From Chlamydia sp. BM-2023 (GTDB lineage: Bacteria; Chlamydiota; Chlamydiia; Chlamydiales; Chlamydiaceae), in NCBI RefSeq assembly GCF_964023145.1, contig NZ_CAXIED010000001.1, positions 806,001 through 870,000 on the forward strand: a stretch of DNA of 64,000 nt, given 5' to 3'. The notes beneath the pieces are model-generated. The model was not told the DNA's origin. It saw only the letters and a program-made list of their open reading frames with translations, and searched no databases. The position numbers and the translations under genes are program-made. Position 1 is the first letter of the stretch, and every line of letters begins with the position of its first letter. Shown here in pieces: positions 20,252-27,702 of the stretch.

Positions 20252-20338
20252 GGAGAGATGTCCGAGAGGCTTAAGGAGCACGCTTGGAAAGCGTGTGTGC
20301 GTTAACGCGTACCGTGGGTTCGAATCCCACTCTCTCCG
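20252..20338 (+). tRNA. tRNA-Ser (GGA)
   Basis: An 87-base class II tRNA. Acceptor GGAGAGA pairs with TCTCTCC, discriminator G. The anticodon stem is CACGC/GCGTG with loop TTGGAAA (anticodon GGA), followed by a long variable arm and T-arm GGGTTCGAATCCC. CCA is not encoded. Confidence 0.97.
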
Positions 20339-20474
20339 TTTTTGTTCCTAAAAAAAATTCTATTTTCCTTAACATCACCAGTTTGCTAATTAAAAATAAA
20401 AGTTGAGAAATATTCTTTTGTATTTTTTATTCTTGTATAACAAGGATATTTACTTTAACTTGTCTTGATTTTCA

Positions 20475-20631
20475 ATTCTCTAGCCGCCAAGCGGATGAGT
20501 CTTTGCAGTTTAGATGAAAAAAAGTTCTTAGAACCTGCTCGAGTTAATACTTGCGAAGAGAGTAATTTTTGTCTTTATCCCTTTAAGGATATTTTGCCTC
20601 TCTTGCGTAAACGTGTGTATATGTAGGGAGG
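20475..20631 (+). promoter_or_regulatory. Diverged TPP riboswitch with translational expression platform
   Basis: The segment GAACCTGCTCGAGTTAATAC followed by TTGCGAAGAGAG (20531-20562) closely follows the 3' half of the TPP (thi-box) aptamer, including the P5 hairpin CGAG-TTAATA-CTTG. Upstream, CCGC/GCGG (P3) and ATGAG replace the usual CTGAGA region. P1 can form between ATTCTCT (20475-20481) and AGAGAGT (20557-20563). Downstream, CCTCTCT (20597-20603) can pair with the thiE ribosome-binding site AGGGAGG (20625-20631), or instead with the P1 3' strand AGAGAG. Ligand-stabilised P1 would therefore expose the anti-site and block thiE. The 5' half is weak, so the call is inferred from the 3' half, the context before thiE and the switchable pairing. 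Confidence 0.7.
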
Positions 20632-20637
20632 AAGTAT

Positions 20638-21276
20638 TTGGAAGAAGACTTTTTTAAACTAATGCTAGTCACTAATAAAAAAAATACCCCAGTAGATGAA
20701 TATCTCGATTTTGTAACTTCTTGCGTCCAAGCGGGAGTAACCTCTGTGCAGCTGCGGGAAAAAGAGTTACCTCGTGAGGAGCTAGTAAACTTCGGAAAGT
20801 CTCTGAAGGTTATTTTAGATTCCGAAGATGTCCCTCTAATTATTAGTGATAGCGTACCTTTATGTTTGGAACTTGATGCTTCTGGAGTGCATCTAGGACA
20901 GACAGATGGAGATGTTATAGAAGCTAGAGAAAATCTCGGCCCTGATAAAATTATTGGATGGAATGTCAATACTCTTGATCAATTGTTAACTGCAAATACG
21001 CTGCCGATTGATTACTTAGGGTTAAGTGCAATGTTTGCAACTCAGAATAAACCAGAGGCTACAAATCTCTGGGGTTTCTCGGGTTTGGAACAAGCTGTTT
21101 CCCTTTGTGAACATCCCATTATTGCTGTTGGCGGTATTGAAGAAAACAATGTTGCTAAGGTGATGGAAGCTGGAGCCGCAGGTATAGCCGCAATCGGAGT
21201 ATTTCATGCCGCAAAGGATCCTATAGCGGTAACGAAAACATTGCGGGCGATTATTGATGGAGAGTTTATATGTTAG
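20638..21276 (+). CDS. thiE: Thiamine-phosphate synthase
   Basis: A 212-residue TIM-barrel enzyme that joins HMP-diphosphate and thiazole phosphate to give thiamine phosphate. Signatures: VQLREKELPREEL early, DASGVHLGQTDGD in the middle, PIIAVGGIEENNV and AGAAGIAAIGVF for phosphate binding. The start is TTG 20638: GGGAGG sits six bases before it and no ATG is available upstream. It overlaps thiM by 7 bases. A TPP riboswitch lies directly upstream. No thiD, thiC or thiG is present in the window, pointing to salvage rather than full synthesis. Confidence 0.93.
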   Translation: MEEDFFKLMLVTNKKNTPVDEYLDFVTSCVQAGVTSVQLREKELPREELVNFGKSLKVILDSEDVPLIISDSVPLCLELDASGVHLGQTDGDVIEARENLGPDKIIGWNVNTLDQLLTANTLPIDYLGLSAMFATQNKPEATNLWGFSGLEQAVSLCEHPIIAVGGIEENNVAKVMEAGAAGIAAIGVFHAAKDPIAVTKTLRAIIDGEFIC

Positions 21277-22061
21277 AACGAATGGATGAAGTTTTACAGC
21301 ACTTAAGAAAAGAACAGCCGGTAATTTTAAGTATTACCAACTATGTATCCATGGATTTCCTAGCAAATTGCTTTTTAGCTCTTGGTGTTTCGCCTATTAT
21401 GAGTGTTTCCGATTTAGAGTTAGACGAGCTGATAAAGTTGAGTTCTGCTGTTTATATTAATATTGGCACTTTGGATCACTTATTTATTCAAAGGGCCTAT
21501 AGAGCTGTAGATCTCGCTGAGAGATACGATAAACCTGTAATTTTTGACCCTGCAGGTTCAGGAGCTACAAATATCAGAACTGAGGTATCCCATCACTTGC
21601 TTACTCATGCGACGATTATTCGCGGTAATGCTAGTGAGATTCTTTCTTTTGGAGATACTCCACGACACAGATCTCATGGATTAGATGCTGTACATACTAC
21701 AGAAGACGCAATAAATATGGCTCAGTCTTTAGCTAATGATTGTAGATGTGGATGTGCGGTTGCTGTTTCTGGAGCAGTGGATTACGTTACTGATGGTGAG
21801 CGTAATGCTACCGCGGAGTATGGGGATCCTTTAATGTCGCGCATTACAGGAATTGGCTGTTCATTAACAGGAGTACTTGCTGCCTTTAGAGCTGTTCTTG
21901 AAGATTCATTTGAAGCATGTAGATTAGGTATGGAATACTTCGGACTTTGTGGCATGCTTGCTCGTGAGAATGCTCCTTTCCCAGGAATGTTTAAGCCGTT
22001 ATTTATTGATGAGTTGTACGCCGCAGATTTCGAAAGAATGCGTCGTTATTATAAAAGATAA
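21270..22061 (+). CDS. thiM: Hydroxyethylthiazole kinase
   Basis: A 263-residue ribokinase-fold kinase that phosphorylates salvaged hydroxyethylthiazole for ThiE. Motifs: ITNYVSMDFLANCFLALG, the DPAGSGAT phosphate loop, IIRGNASEI, VAVSGAVDYVTDG and the GIGCSLTGVLAAF active-site segment. It begins inside the end of thiE with GGAG seven bases before ATG 21270, so translation is coupled. A strong hairpin ends the transcript at 22105. Confidence 0.94.
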   Translation: MLERMDEVLQHLRKEQPVILSITNYVSMDFLANCFLALGVSPIMSVSDLELDELIKLSSAVYINIGTLDHLFIQRAYRAVDLAERYDKPVIFDPAGSGATNIRTEVSHHLLTHATIIRGNASEILSFGDTPRHRSHGLDAVHTTEDAINMAQSLANDCRCGCAVAVSGAVDYVTDGERNATAEYGDPLMSRITGIGCSLTGVLAAFRAVLEDSFEACRLGMEYFGLCGMLARENAPFPGMFKPLFIDELYAADFERMRRYYKR

Positions 22062-22104
22062 GCCTTTTCGTCGAATTCCCGAACGTTTCCTTCCCTATCT
22101 TTTT

Positions 22105-22153
22105 GTTTTGTAATTGAGAACTTTTATGAGTTCTCCAATTACAAAACAATTTT
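22105..22153 (+). terminator. Terminator after thiM
   Basis: GTTTTGTAATTG (22105-22116) pairs with CAATTACAAAAC (22136-22147), with an inner AGAAC/GTTCT helix, followed by AATTTTC. It separates thiM from the convergent pmpB gene. Part of the arm (CTCCAATTAC) is repeated just downstream. Confidence 0.8.
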
Positions 22154-22192
22154 CTCCAATTACGAAGTTATCCAAAAGTTAGATTCGCTCGT

Positions 22193-25100
22193 TTAGAATA
22201 TCATACGTGCGCCACAGTTTACCATCTGTGCCAATGAATACATTCCTGCGTCAATTGTATAAGTTCCGTACAATGTCCAGTAAGGTCCTAAATACACTTG
22301 AGTGCTGTATTCTCCACGAGAGGTATTTCTTGTGGGGATAGTTCCAGCAATTATACTTTTCTTCCCTGTTGAGACTACTTTACAGTGGCATATAGGTTTG
22401 TTTCTATAGATCACAGGTACGTAGGCTAAGGAGAGCTTATTGTACATAAGGACATCGTATTGCATCAGGGCCCCTTCAAAGACAAAGCCTAAAGGTATAG
22501 CAAGATTCCTATATGCTAATGATCCAAATGATCTAGGATCATAGTCAATCTCTGTAAATTGCTTTTGCCGTACTCCTGTGTATTCTAATTCTGAATAGAA
22601 GGAGAATCTCGCCGTAGAGCGTTGGCTAGGCTCTTTTAAATCGAGAGTTAAACGCATGTCAAACAGCCAACCAAGATCTTCCCAATTTCCGAGGTTGCGC
22701 TCGTGAATAGAAGGGTAGTAGGTAGTGGTATCGTGTTTCATATAGCCGTAGGTTATCACACCTTGGAAAAGAACCGGGCGAGGTGCTTGCGAACGTCTGT
22801 AGGGCATATAAAAGGCTTTTCCTGTGTACAGAGTTCCTTGGAAGGAATGATCAGAGCCTTTGTGCTTGTAGTTGTGCACGCTTTTTTCTGATTTTGAGTG
22901 TCCGAAGACTTGGCTAAACGAAGCTCCTAAAATAAAGTCTGGGCGAGGTTTAGCATCTATAGCTAGGGAGTATCCACGAGCGTGATAGGTGAATTCTCTA
23001 CCATCTTCTCCTTTATCATTGCTTACAAATGAAGCAATTCCTGATAGCCAAAGATTGTTATAAGCAGCATCGTCAAAACGGGCATTATTCAACATGTTAT
23101 TAACAATGCCTTGCTTGACAGCAACCAGAGAATTTTGGGAGCCTAAAATCGAGTTAACATAGAAGTAGTTATCACGAGGAATGTAAATCCAGCGGCGGTA
23201 CTCTTCAAATTTCCAAGAAGCTTGAATTTTTCCGTTTTGATCTACAGGGTTTAATGTCCATGAACCGATATAACCTTTTTGAGGTTGGGTATCTCCTTGT
23301 AAGGAAAGGTCAGAAATATCTACCTTACCAGCGTCTGTAGGGAGCTTCAGTAATTCTATTTCACGATCTTGACCTAAGAAAGGATTTTGGTAAAAGGCTC
23401 CTAAAGGATCGACAAGGGTAATCGTTCCTGTTAGGAAAATTTTCTCTTGATCTACACTAGGAGCAGCTTTGTTTGCCTGAGGTAAGGATGAATCATTTTT
23501 CTGTGCTCTAGCTCTTGCAGGGGCTCCTGTCGTTTTAAGTTGTAACGAAGGGGGAGCCATTGTTCCATCTTCTGTAACCATCTCACTAAAATCAATTGTG
23601 AGATTGTTGATGGCTATACCTTCAGTTTTTGCTGCAGACTGAGGTCTGTAAGTCGCCAAAACAGATCCTGGCCCCATCACAAGAAGAGATCCAGGTTTTT
23701 GCTCAAAGGAAACAACGTTTAACTCAGCATTTTTCCCTAAAACTAGTGTTCCATCATGCAAAACAGCTTTTTGAGGGATAAAGGATTTATTTTCATGAAG
23801 CTCCCCAGAGAAGAGAACCGTTCCTTTATATTGCTGTGGAGTGTTTCCAGTAACAGGCTTGTTGATATCTAAAGGATCAAAATCAGCTGTTTTTGTTGTC
23901 GAGACATTAACAGCATCGTAGAAGTTAATCGATTGGTTTGCAGCAGCATTAAGAGTTAGCTTTACCTTCCCGGTAACACTACAGAAAGAAGTCGGAGTCG
24001 CAGCTGGAGCAGTCGGAACAACCTGGTTGTTTTTGAAGGTAATATTACCACCTAAGGCTGTCAGATTAAGAATGGCGTCATTGGCAGAAGGATCTCCATA
24101 AATAGCAGCACCTAGATTTCTAACAGCGGCAGCTTGTCCTGCAGCACGAGTTTGTGCTGCTAGTACCTTGTTATCTAGGAATAAAACAGCTCCAGCAGAG
24201 GTAATATCCACCTGCTTGGTAAAGTAAATAGCACTACCGTCGTTAGTAGAGCTGTTGTTTTCAAACCTGATATTCCCTTGAGGGGCTGATAGAGTGTTTG
24301 CAAAGATAGCACCGCGATTCTTAGCGACGTTTTCTTCAAATAAATACTGTGAGAAATCCGAAAACGTTATTGCCCCATCATTTCCAGCAGTATCATTTTT
24401 ACAACCAATAGCAGCTCCAACATCTGCGGAGTTCCTTTTGAAAGAGAGCATTTGGTTGCCGGTAAACGTTATGCTGGTAGTTGCTGCAATAGCACCACCA
24501 AAGGTATCTTTAGCTCCTGCAGCAGCAGCAGCAGCTCCCGCTGCAGGTGTGCATAAAGCAGTATTTTCACTAAAGGTAATCGTTTGAGAGCAGTTCTGGA
24601 TAGTAACCGCTGGAGAATAAATAGCTCCGCCAGCTACCTGACCTGTTGTTGAGGTTTTTTGGGTAACAGCGCTGTTTCCTGTAAAAGTAATACCTTCGGA
24701 GTTTTCTAATGTGAAAGAGGTTTTTGCATAGATAGCTCCACCTTGAATATTAGGATCCGCAGGGGGATTAGCACCAGAAGCAGCAGCGTTTGTATCCGAG
24801 GCTTTATTTCCTGCAAAGGTACAACCTGTTTTAATATTTTGTAGAGTGAGTGTTTCAGCGTAAAGAGCTCCGCCAGTAATTGCTGTCGGTGCTACGGCTC
24901 CGCCTGCAGCAGCTGTTGAGTTTGTTTCCGCTTTGTTATTGCTGAAACTAATCCCTTGAGGGCAGCCATTCCATGTCAGAGTTTTTGCATGAAGAGCGCC
25001 ACCGGCTTCTTTTGCGGAATTTCCCGTTAAGTTTGCAACTGAGATCTCCTCTAATGACAGAGATTCGGTAAAGTAGAGGCCCCCGCCGAATTTCCCTGCG

Positions 25101-27505
25101 GAGTTTTCAGAAATGTCTAACTCATTGACGCGAGAAAGCTTTCCTTTTTTCCCGTAAACACCACCTCCACTTTCTGAAGCAGTATTTTTTGTCACACCAG
25201 TTGCAATGACATAGTCTACTTTAAAGTCTTCATCATTTGCAGCAGCAGCTCCGCCTACAACAGCTCCTGCAGCGGGGATATTTTGCGTACAAAGACCTCC
25301 GCCATTCTTTTGTGCTGTATTTGAATCTACAGAAATTGCTTCAAGGTTAGTAAAGGTTGCTGTTGTTGTATAAACACCACCACCATGCTCAGTAGCTGTG
25401 TTTTTTGTGATAACAGCTTTTCCAGATACAGGTAATACAACTGGAGCAGGCTCACCCGGTGCAGGAGTATTGTTAAATGTAACTGTTAAAGCAGAAGGAA
25501 TGCTAGCGCCACCACCGCTTTTACTTGAGATGTTGCTATCCAAACAGAAGTTAGCCAAGTTTGTCGCAGTTAGGGATTTGGTAGCAGCTAAACATATTCC
25601 TCCACCGTCTTCCACTGCTGTGTTTCCTTGAAAGAGAGTCTGTCCGGTAAGGTTACTTAAAGTAACGTCTGCTTCACAATAGAGACCACCACCAGATTTT
25701 TTAGAGATGTTTTTAGTAAACTGTACTCTATGAGAATTTGAACAGGAGAAGGCTCCTTTAGAGTAAACACCCCCACCATGATCTGTAGCTTGGTTGTTTG
25801 CAAAATCTAAGCTTGAGATAATGTTAGAGACTGTGAAAGTACCTTCAGCGTATACACCGCCGCCTTTCCCTAAAGGAGGAGGTACGGGAGCAGGTGGTTG
25901 TTGTTGAGCATTAGCGTCAGCAGCACCGGAAGCAGAAATAATAGATGAGACAACTTTTCCAGCGTCTTGTTGTTTAGGAGGGACTACTTGCCCAGGATTA
26001 AGATCATAATTTCCTGCTTTGTTAGCACCGAAACTTACGATAGCTAGATCAGAAATTGTAACATTTCCTGAGGCATAGATAGCACCACCGCCGGTTTTGC
26101 CATAGTTTGCACTAAATTGCACGAGCTGATCGGAATTTTGTAAAACCGTGTTCCCTTTTGAGTAAATAGCTCCTCCGGTTGCATCAGAGCCATTACTTTG
26201 AAACTTCAAACTAGAAATTGTGTCTAATGTGACATCTTTCTCACTATAAATAGCTCCGCCGGATCCTGTCGCAGTATTTAATATGAACAGGGTGTTGTTG
26301 GATCCTTCACTAATTGTTATGGTATCCAAGCCAAAAATCGCTCCTCCGGATCCCTTAATAACGGCGGGATCAACGGCTGGCTGGGCAGGTGCAGAAGCAG
26401 GGGGTTGCGCTGCATTAGCTAGAATAGTATCAATAATACTTGGGAAATCCGCAATATTACTTCTGAAGGTCATATCTTTGTATTTAGAAATCGCAATAGC
26501 GCCTTTGGCAAATATTGCTCCGCCATTTCCTGCGGTTTCTGTGGTATATGTAGGCAGGGCTACTTGAGATCCTGCGTCGCCTGATGATGCCGCATAATAA
26601 ATAACCTTTTGCGTGGGGACAGCGCCTCCTGTCCCTGAAGAAGAAGGTCCTCCCGAAGAAGACCCGTTTCCGCCGCCTCCTCCGGTACCACCGCCTCCAG
26701 ACCCTCCTGTTCCTTGAGATGGTCCAGCTGGAGCGGAGGGTTCAAGAGGAATCATAGGAACAGGGACTCTTGCAATGTTCCTAGAGAACTCAATCTGTTC
26801 AAGGATGTTGCTAATCGTTACTGTAGAGTCAGAAAAGATAGCGCCGCCAGCTTCCTGAGATAAGTTATCAAGAAATGTAAGATTCTCAAGACCTTCAAAA
26901 GAGACAGGGCCTGTAGAGTATATTGCTCCTCCCTTGCCAGTCATCTTAATTAGAGAGCATGATAGGGAGCCGGGCTTTCCGGGATCGGTAGTAAATCCTA
27001 AAGGTCCACCTTGGTCGTTGTAAAAAGCTCCTCCTCCTTTGGGGACTGGAGGTACAACAGGAACTGCGGTTCCTGTGGTCGATGATGATTGAGGAAAGAA
27101 AGGAGAATAGGAGTTTCTTAAAGCAAGGAACAGACCGAAATCAAAATCTTCACGTCCTATCCTTGAAAAGTAGGTAGGCAGTGATGAGGAATAAAGATTT
27201 TGTAAGATAGCACGATAAGCAGCAGCAGGCTTGCTAGTACTGTCCTTTGCCGGAGGTTGAACCTCTGGTTGAGGCTTTGGTATTGGAATATTTGTAAATG
27301 TCGAGAAGGTAACACTGCCTTGAAGATTATACAGTGTTCCGCTTGCATCCCCCGTTACCTGAGTAAAGTTACTCATATTTGCATCATTAGTGCTTATGCC
27401 AGATCCTTTGAGATTGACATTCAATTCTTTTGAGACCGGCTCACTAAACACTGTGATAGAGGGGAGTACGGCAGCAAAAACAGCTGTAGCTGATAGCCAC
27501 TTCAT
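22193..27505 (-). CDS. pmpB: PmpB-type polymorphic outer membrane autotransporter
   Basis: About 1770 residues: signal peptide (MKWLSATAVFAAVLPSITVF), a long passenger with many GGA(I/V/L/F)Y/F or GGGVY motifs and FxxN motifs forming a beta-helix, a middle domain, and a C-terminal autotransporter barrel ending in Phe. Inserts of low complexity break the passenger: a Gly/Ser-rich tract near residues 260-300, Ala/Pro runs (PPASAPAQPAVDP, QQQPPAPVPPP) and an Ala run (AAGAAAAAAGA). Pmp proteins are adhesins and immunogens on the elementary body. ATG 27505 is preferred to GTG 27532 because it gives a standard signal peptide. It lies downstream of pmpA on the same strand. Assignment to PmpB rests on size and locus. 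Confidence 0.92.
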   Translation of the reverse strand: MKWLSATAVFAAVLPSITVFSEPVSKELNVNLKGSGISTNDANMSNFTQVTGDASGTLYNLQGSVTFSTFTNIPIPKPQPEVQPPAKDSTSKPAAAYRAILQNLYSSSLPTYFSRIGREDFDFGLFLALRNSYSPFFPQSSSTTGTAVPVVPPVPKGGGAFYNDQGGPLGFTTDPGKPGSLSCSLIKMTGKGGAIYSTGPVSFEGLENLTFLDNLSQEAGGAIFSDSTVTISNILEQIEFSRNIARVPVPMIPLEPSAPAGPSQGTGGSGGGGTGGGGGNGSSSGGPSSSGTGGAVPTQKVIYYAASSGDAGSQVALPTYTTETAGNGGAIFAKGAIAISKYKDMTFRSNIADFPSIIDTILANAAQPPASAPAQPAVDPAVIKGSGGAIFGLDTITISEGSNNTLFILNTATGSGGAIYSEKDVTLDTISSLKFQSNGSDATGGAIYSKGNTVLQNSDQLVQFSANYGKTGGGAIYASGNVTISDLAIVSFGANKAGNYDLNPGQVVPPKQQDAGKVVSSIISASGAADANAQQQPPAPVPPPLGKGGGVYAEGTFTVSNIISSLDFANNQATDHGGGVYSKGAFSCSNSHRVQFTKNISKKSGGGLYCEADVTLSNLTGQTLFQGNTAVEDGGGICLAATKSLTATNLANFCLDSNISSKSGGGASIPSALTVTFNNTPAPGEPAPVVLPVSGKAVITKNTATEHGGGVYTTTATFTNLEAISVDSNTAQKNGGGLCTQNIPAAGAVVGGAAAANDEDFKVDYVIATGVTKNTASESGGGVYGKKGKLSRVNELDISENSAGKFGGGLYFTESLSLEEISVANLTGNSAKEAGGALHAKTLTWNGCPQGISFSNNKAETNSTAAAGGAVAPTAITGGALYAETLTLQNIKTGCTFAGNKASDTNAAASGANPPADPNIQGGAIYAKTSFTLENSEGITFTGNSAVTQKTSTTGQVAGGAIYSPAVTIQNCSQTITFSENTALCTPAAGAAAAAAGAKDTFGGAIAATTSITFTGNQMLSFKRNSADVGAAIGCKNDTAGNDGAITFSDFSQYLFEENVAKNRGAIFANTLSAPQGNIRFENNSSTNDGSAIYFTKQVDITSAGAVLFLDNKVLAAQTRAAGQAAAVRNLGAAIYGDPSANDAILNLTALGGNITFKNNQVVPTAPAATPTSFCSVTGKVKLTLNAAANQSINFYDAVNVSTTKTADFDPLDINKPVTGNTPQQYKGTVLFSGELHENKSFIPQKAVLHDGTLVLGKNAELNVVSFEQKPGSLLVMGPGSVLATYRPQSAAKTEGIAINNLTIDFSEMVTEDGTMAPPSLQLKTTGAPARARAQKNDSSLPQANKAAPSVDQEKIFLTGTITLVDPLGAFYQNPFLGQDREIELLKLPTDAGKVDISDLSLQGDTQPQKGYIGSWTLNPVDQNGKIQASWKFEEYRRWIYIPRDNYFYVNSILGSQNSLVAVKQGIVNNMLNNARFDDAAYNNLWLSGIASFVSNDKGEDGREFTYHARGYSLAIDAKPRPDFILGASFSQVFGHSKSEKSVHNYKHKGSDHSFQGTLYTGKAFYMPYRRSQAPRPVLFQGVITYGYMKHDTTTYYPSIHERNLGNWEDLGWLFDMRLTLDLKEPSQRSTARFSFYSELEYTGVRQKQFTEIDYDPRSFGSLAYRNLAIPLGFVFEGALMQYDVLMYNKLSLAYVPVIYRNKPICHCKVVSTGKKSIIAGTIPTRNTSRGEYSTQVYLGPYWTLYGTYTIDAGMYSLAQMVNCGARMIF

Positions 27506-27600
27506 AGAACAAAACCTATTGTGAACATTCACTGACTAGATGTTTTAGATAAAGAAGAAAGAGAAATTAGGCAAGGGATAATGCATGAAGGTAAGAAAGA

Positions 27601-27656
27601 TCAAGATATTAGAGATTGACTTTAGGGAGAAGGATGCCGCATCCCCAATATCTTGA
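27601..27656. repeat. Inverted repeat between pmpA and pmpB
   Basis: TCAAGATATT (27601-27610) is exactly inverted as AATATCTTGA (27647-27656). The 36 bases between hold a second near-palindrome GGATGCCGCATCC (27632-27644). It lies 47 bases after the pmpA stop and about 95 before the pmpB start. It could be a pmpA terminator without a T-run, or a leader structure or operator for pmpB. Confidence 0.5.
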
Positions 27657-27702
27657 CGTACGCTACACATAATAGTTATGGCTGTTCTGAGTCAAGGCAA
27701 AA

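Noticed and set aside
24294..26567. Repeated motifs in pmpB considered as DNA repeats or a CRISPR-like array
   Set aside because: The periodicity is protein-level (GGA-x and FxxN) with variable spacing and no exact DNA repeat units.
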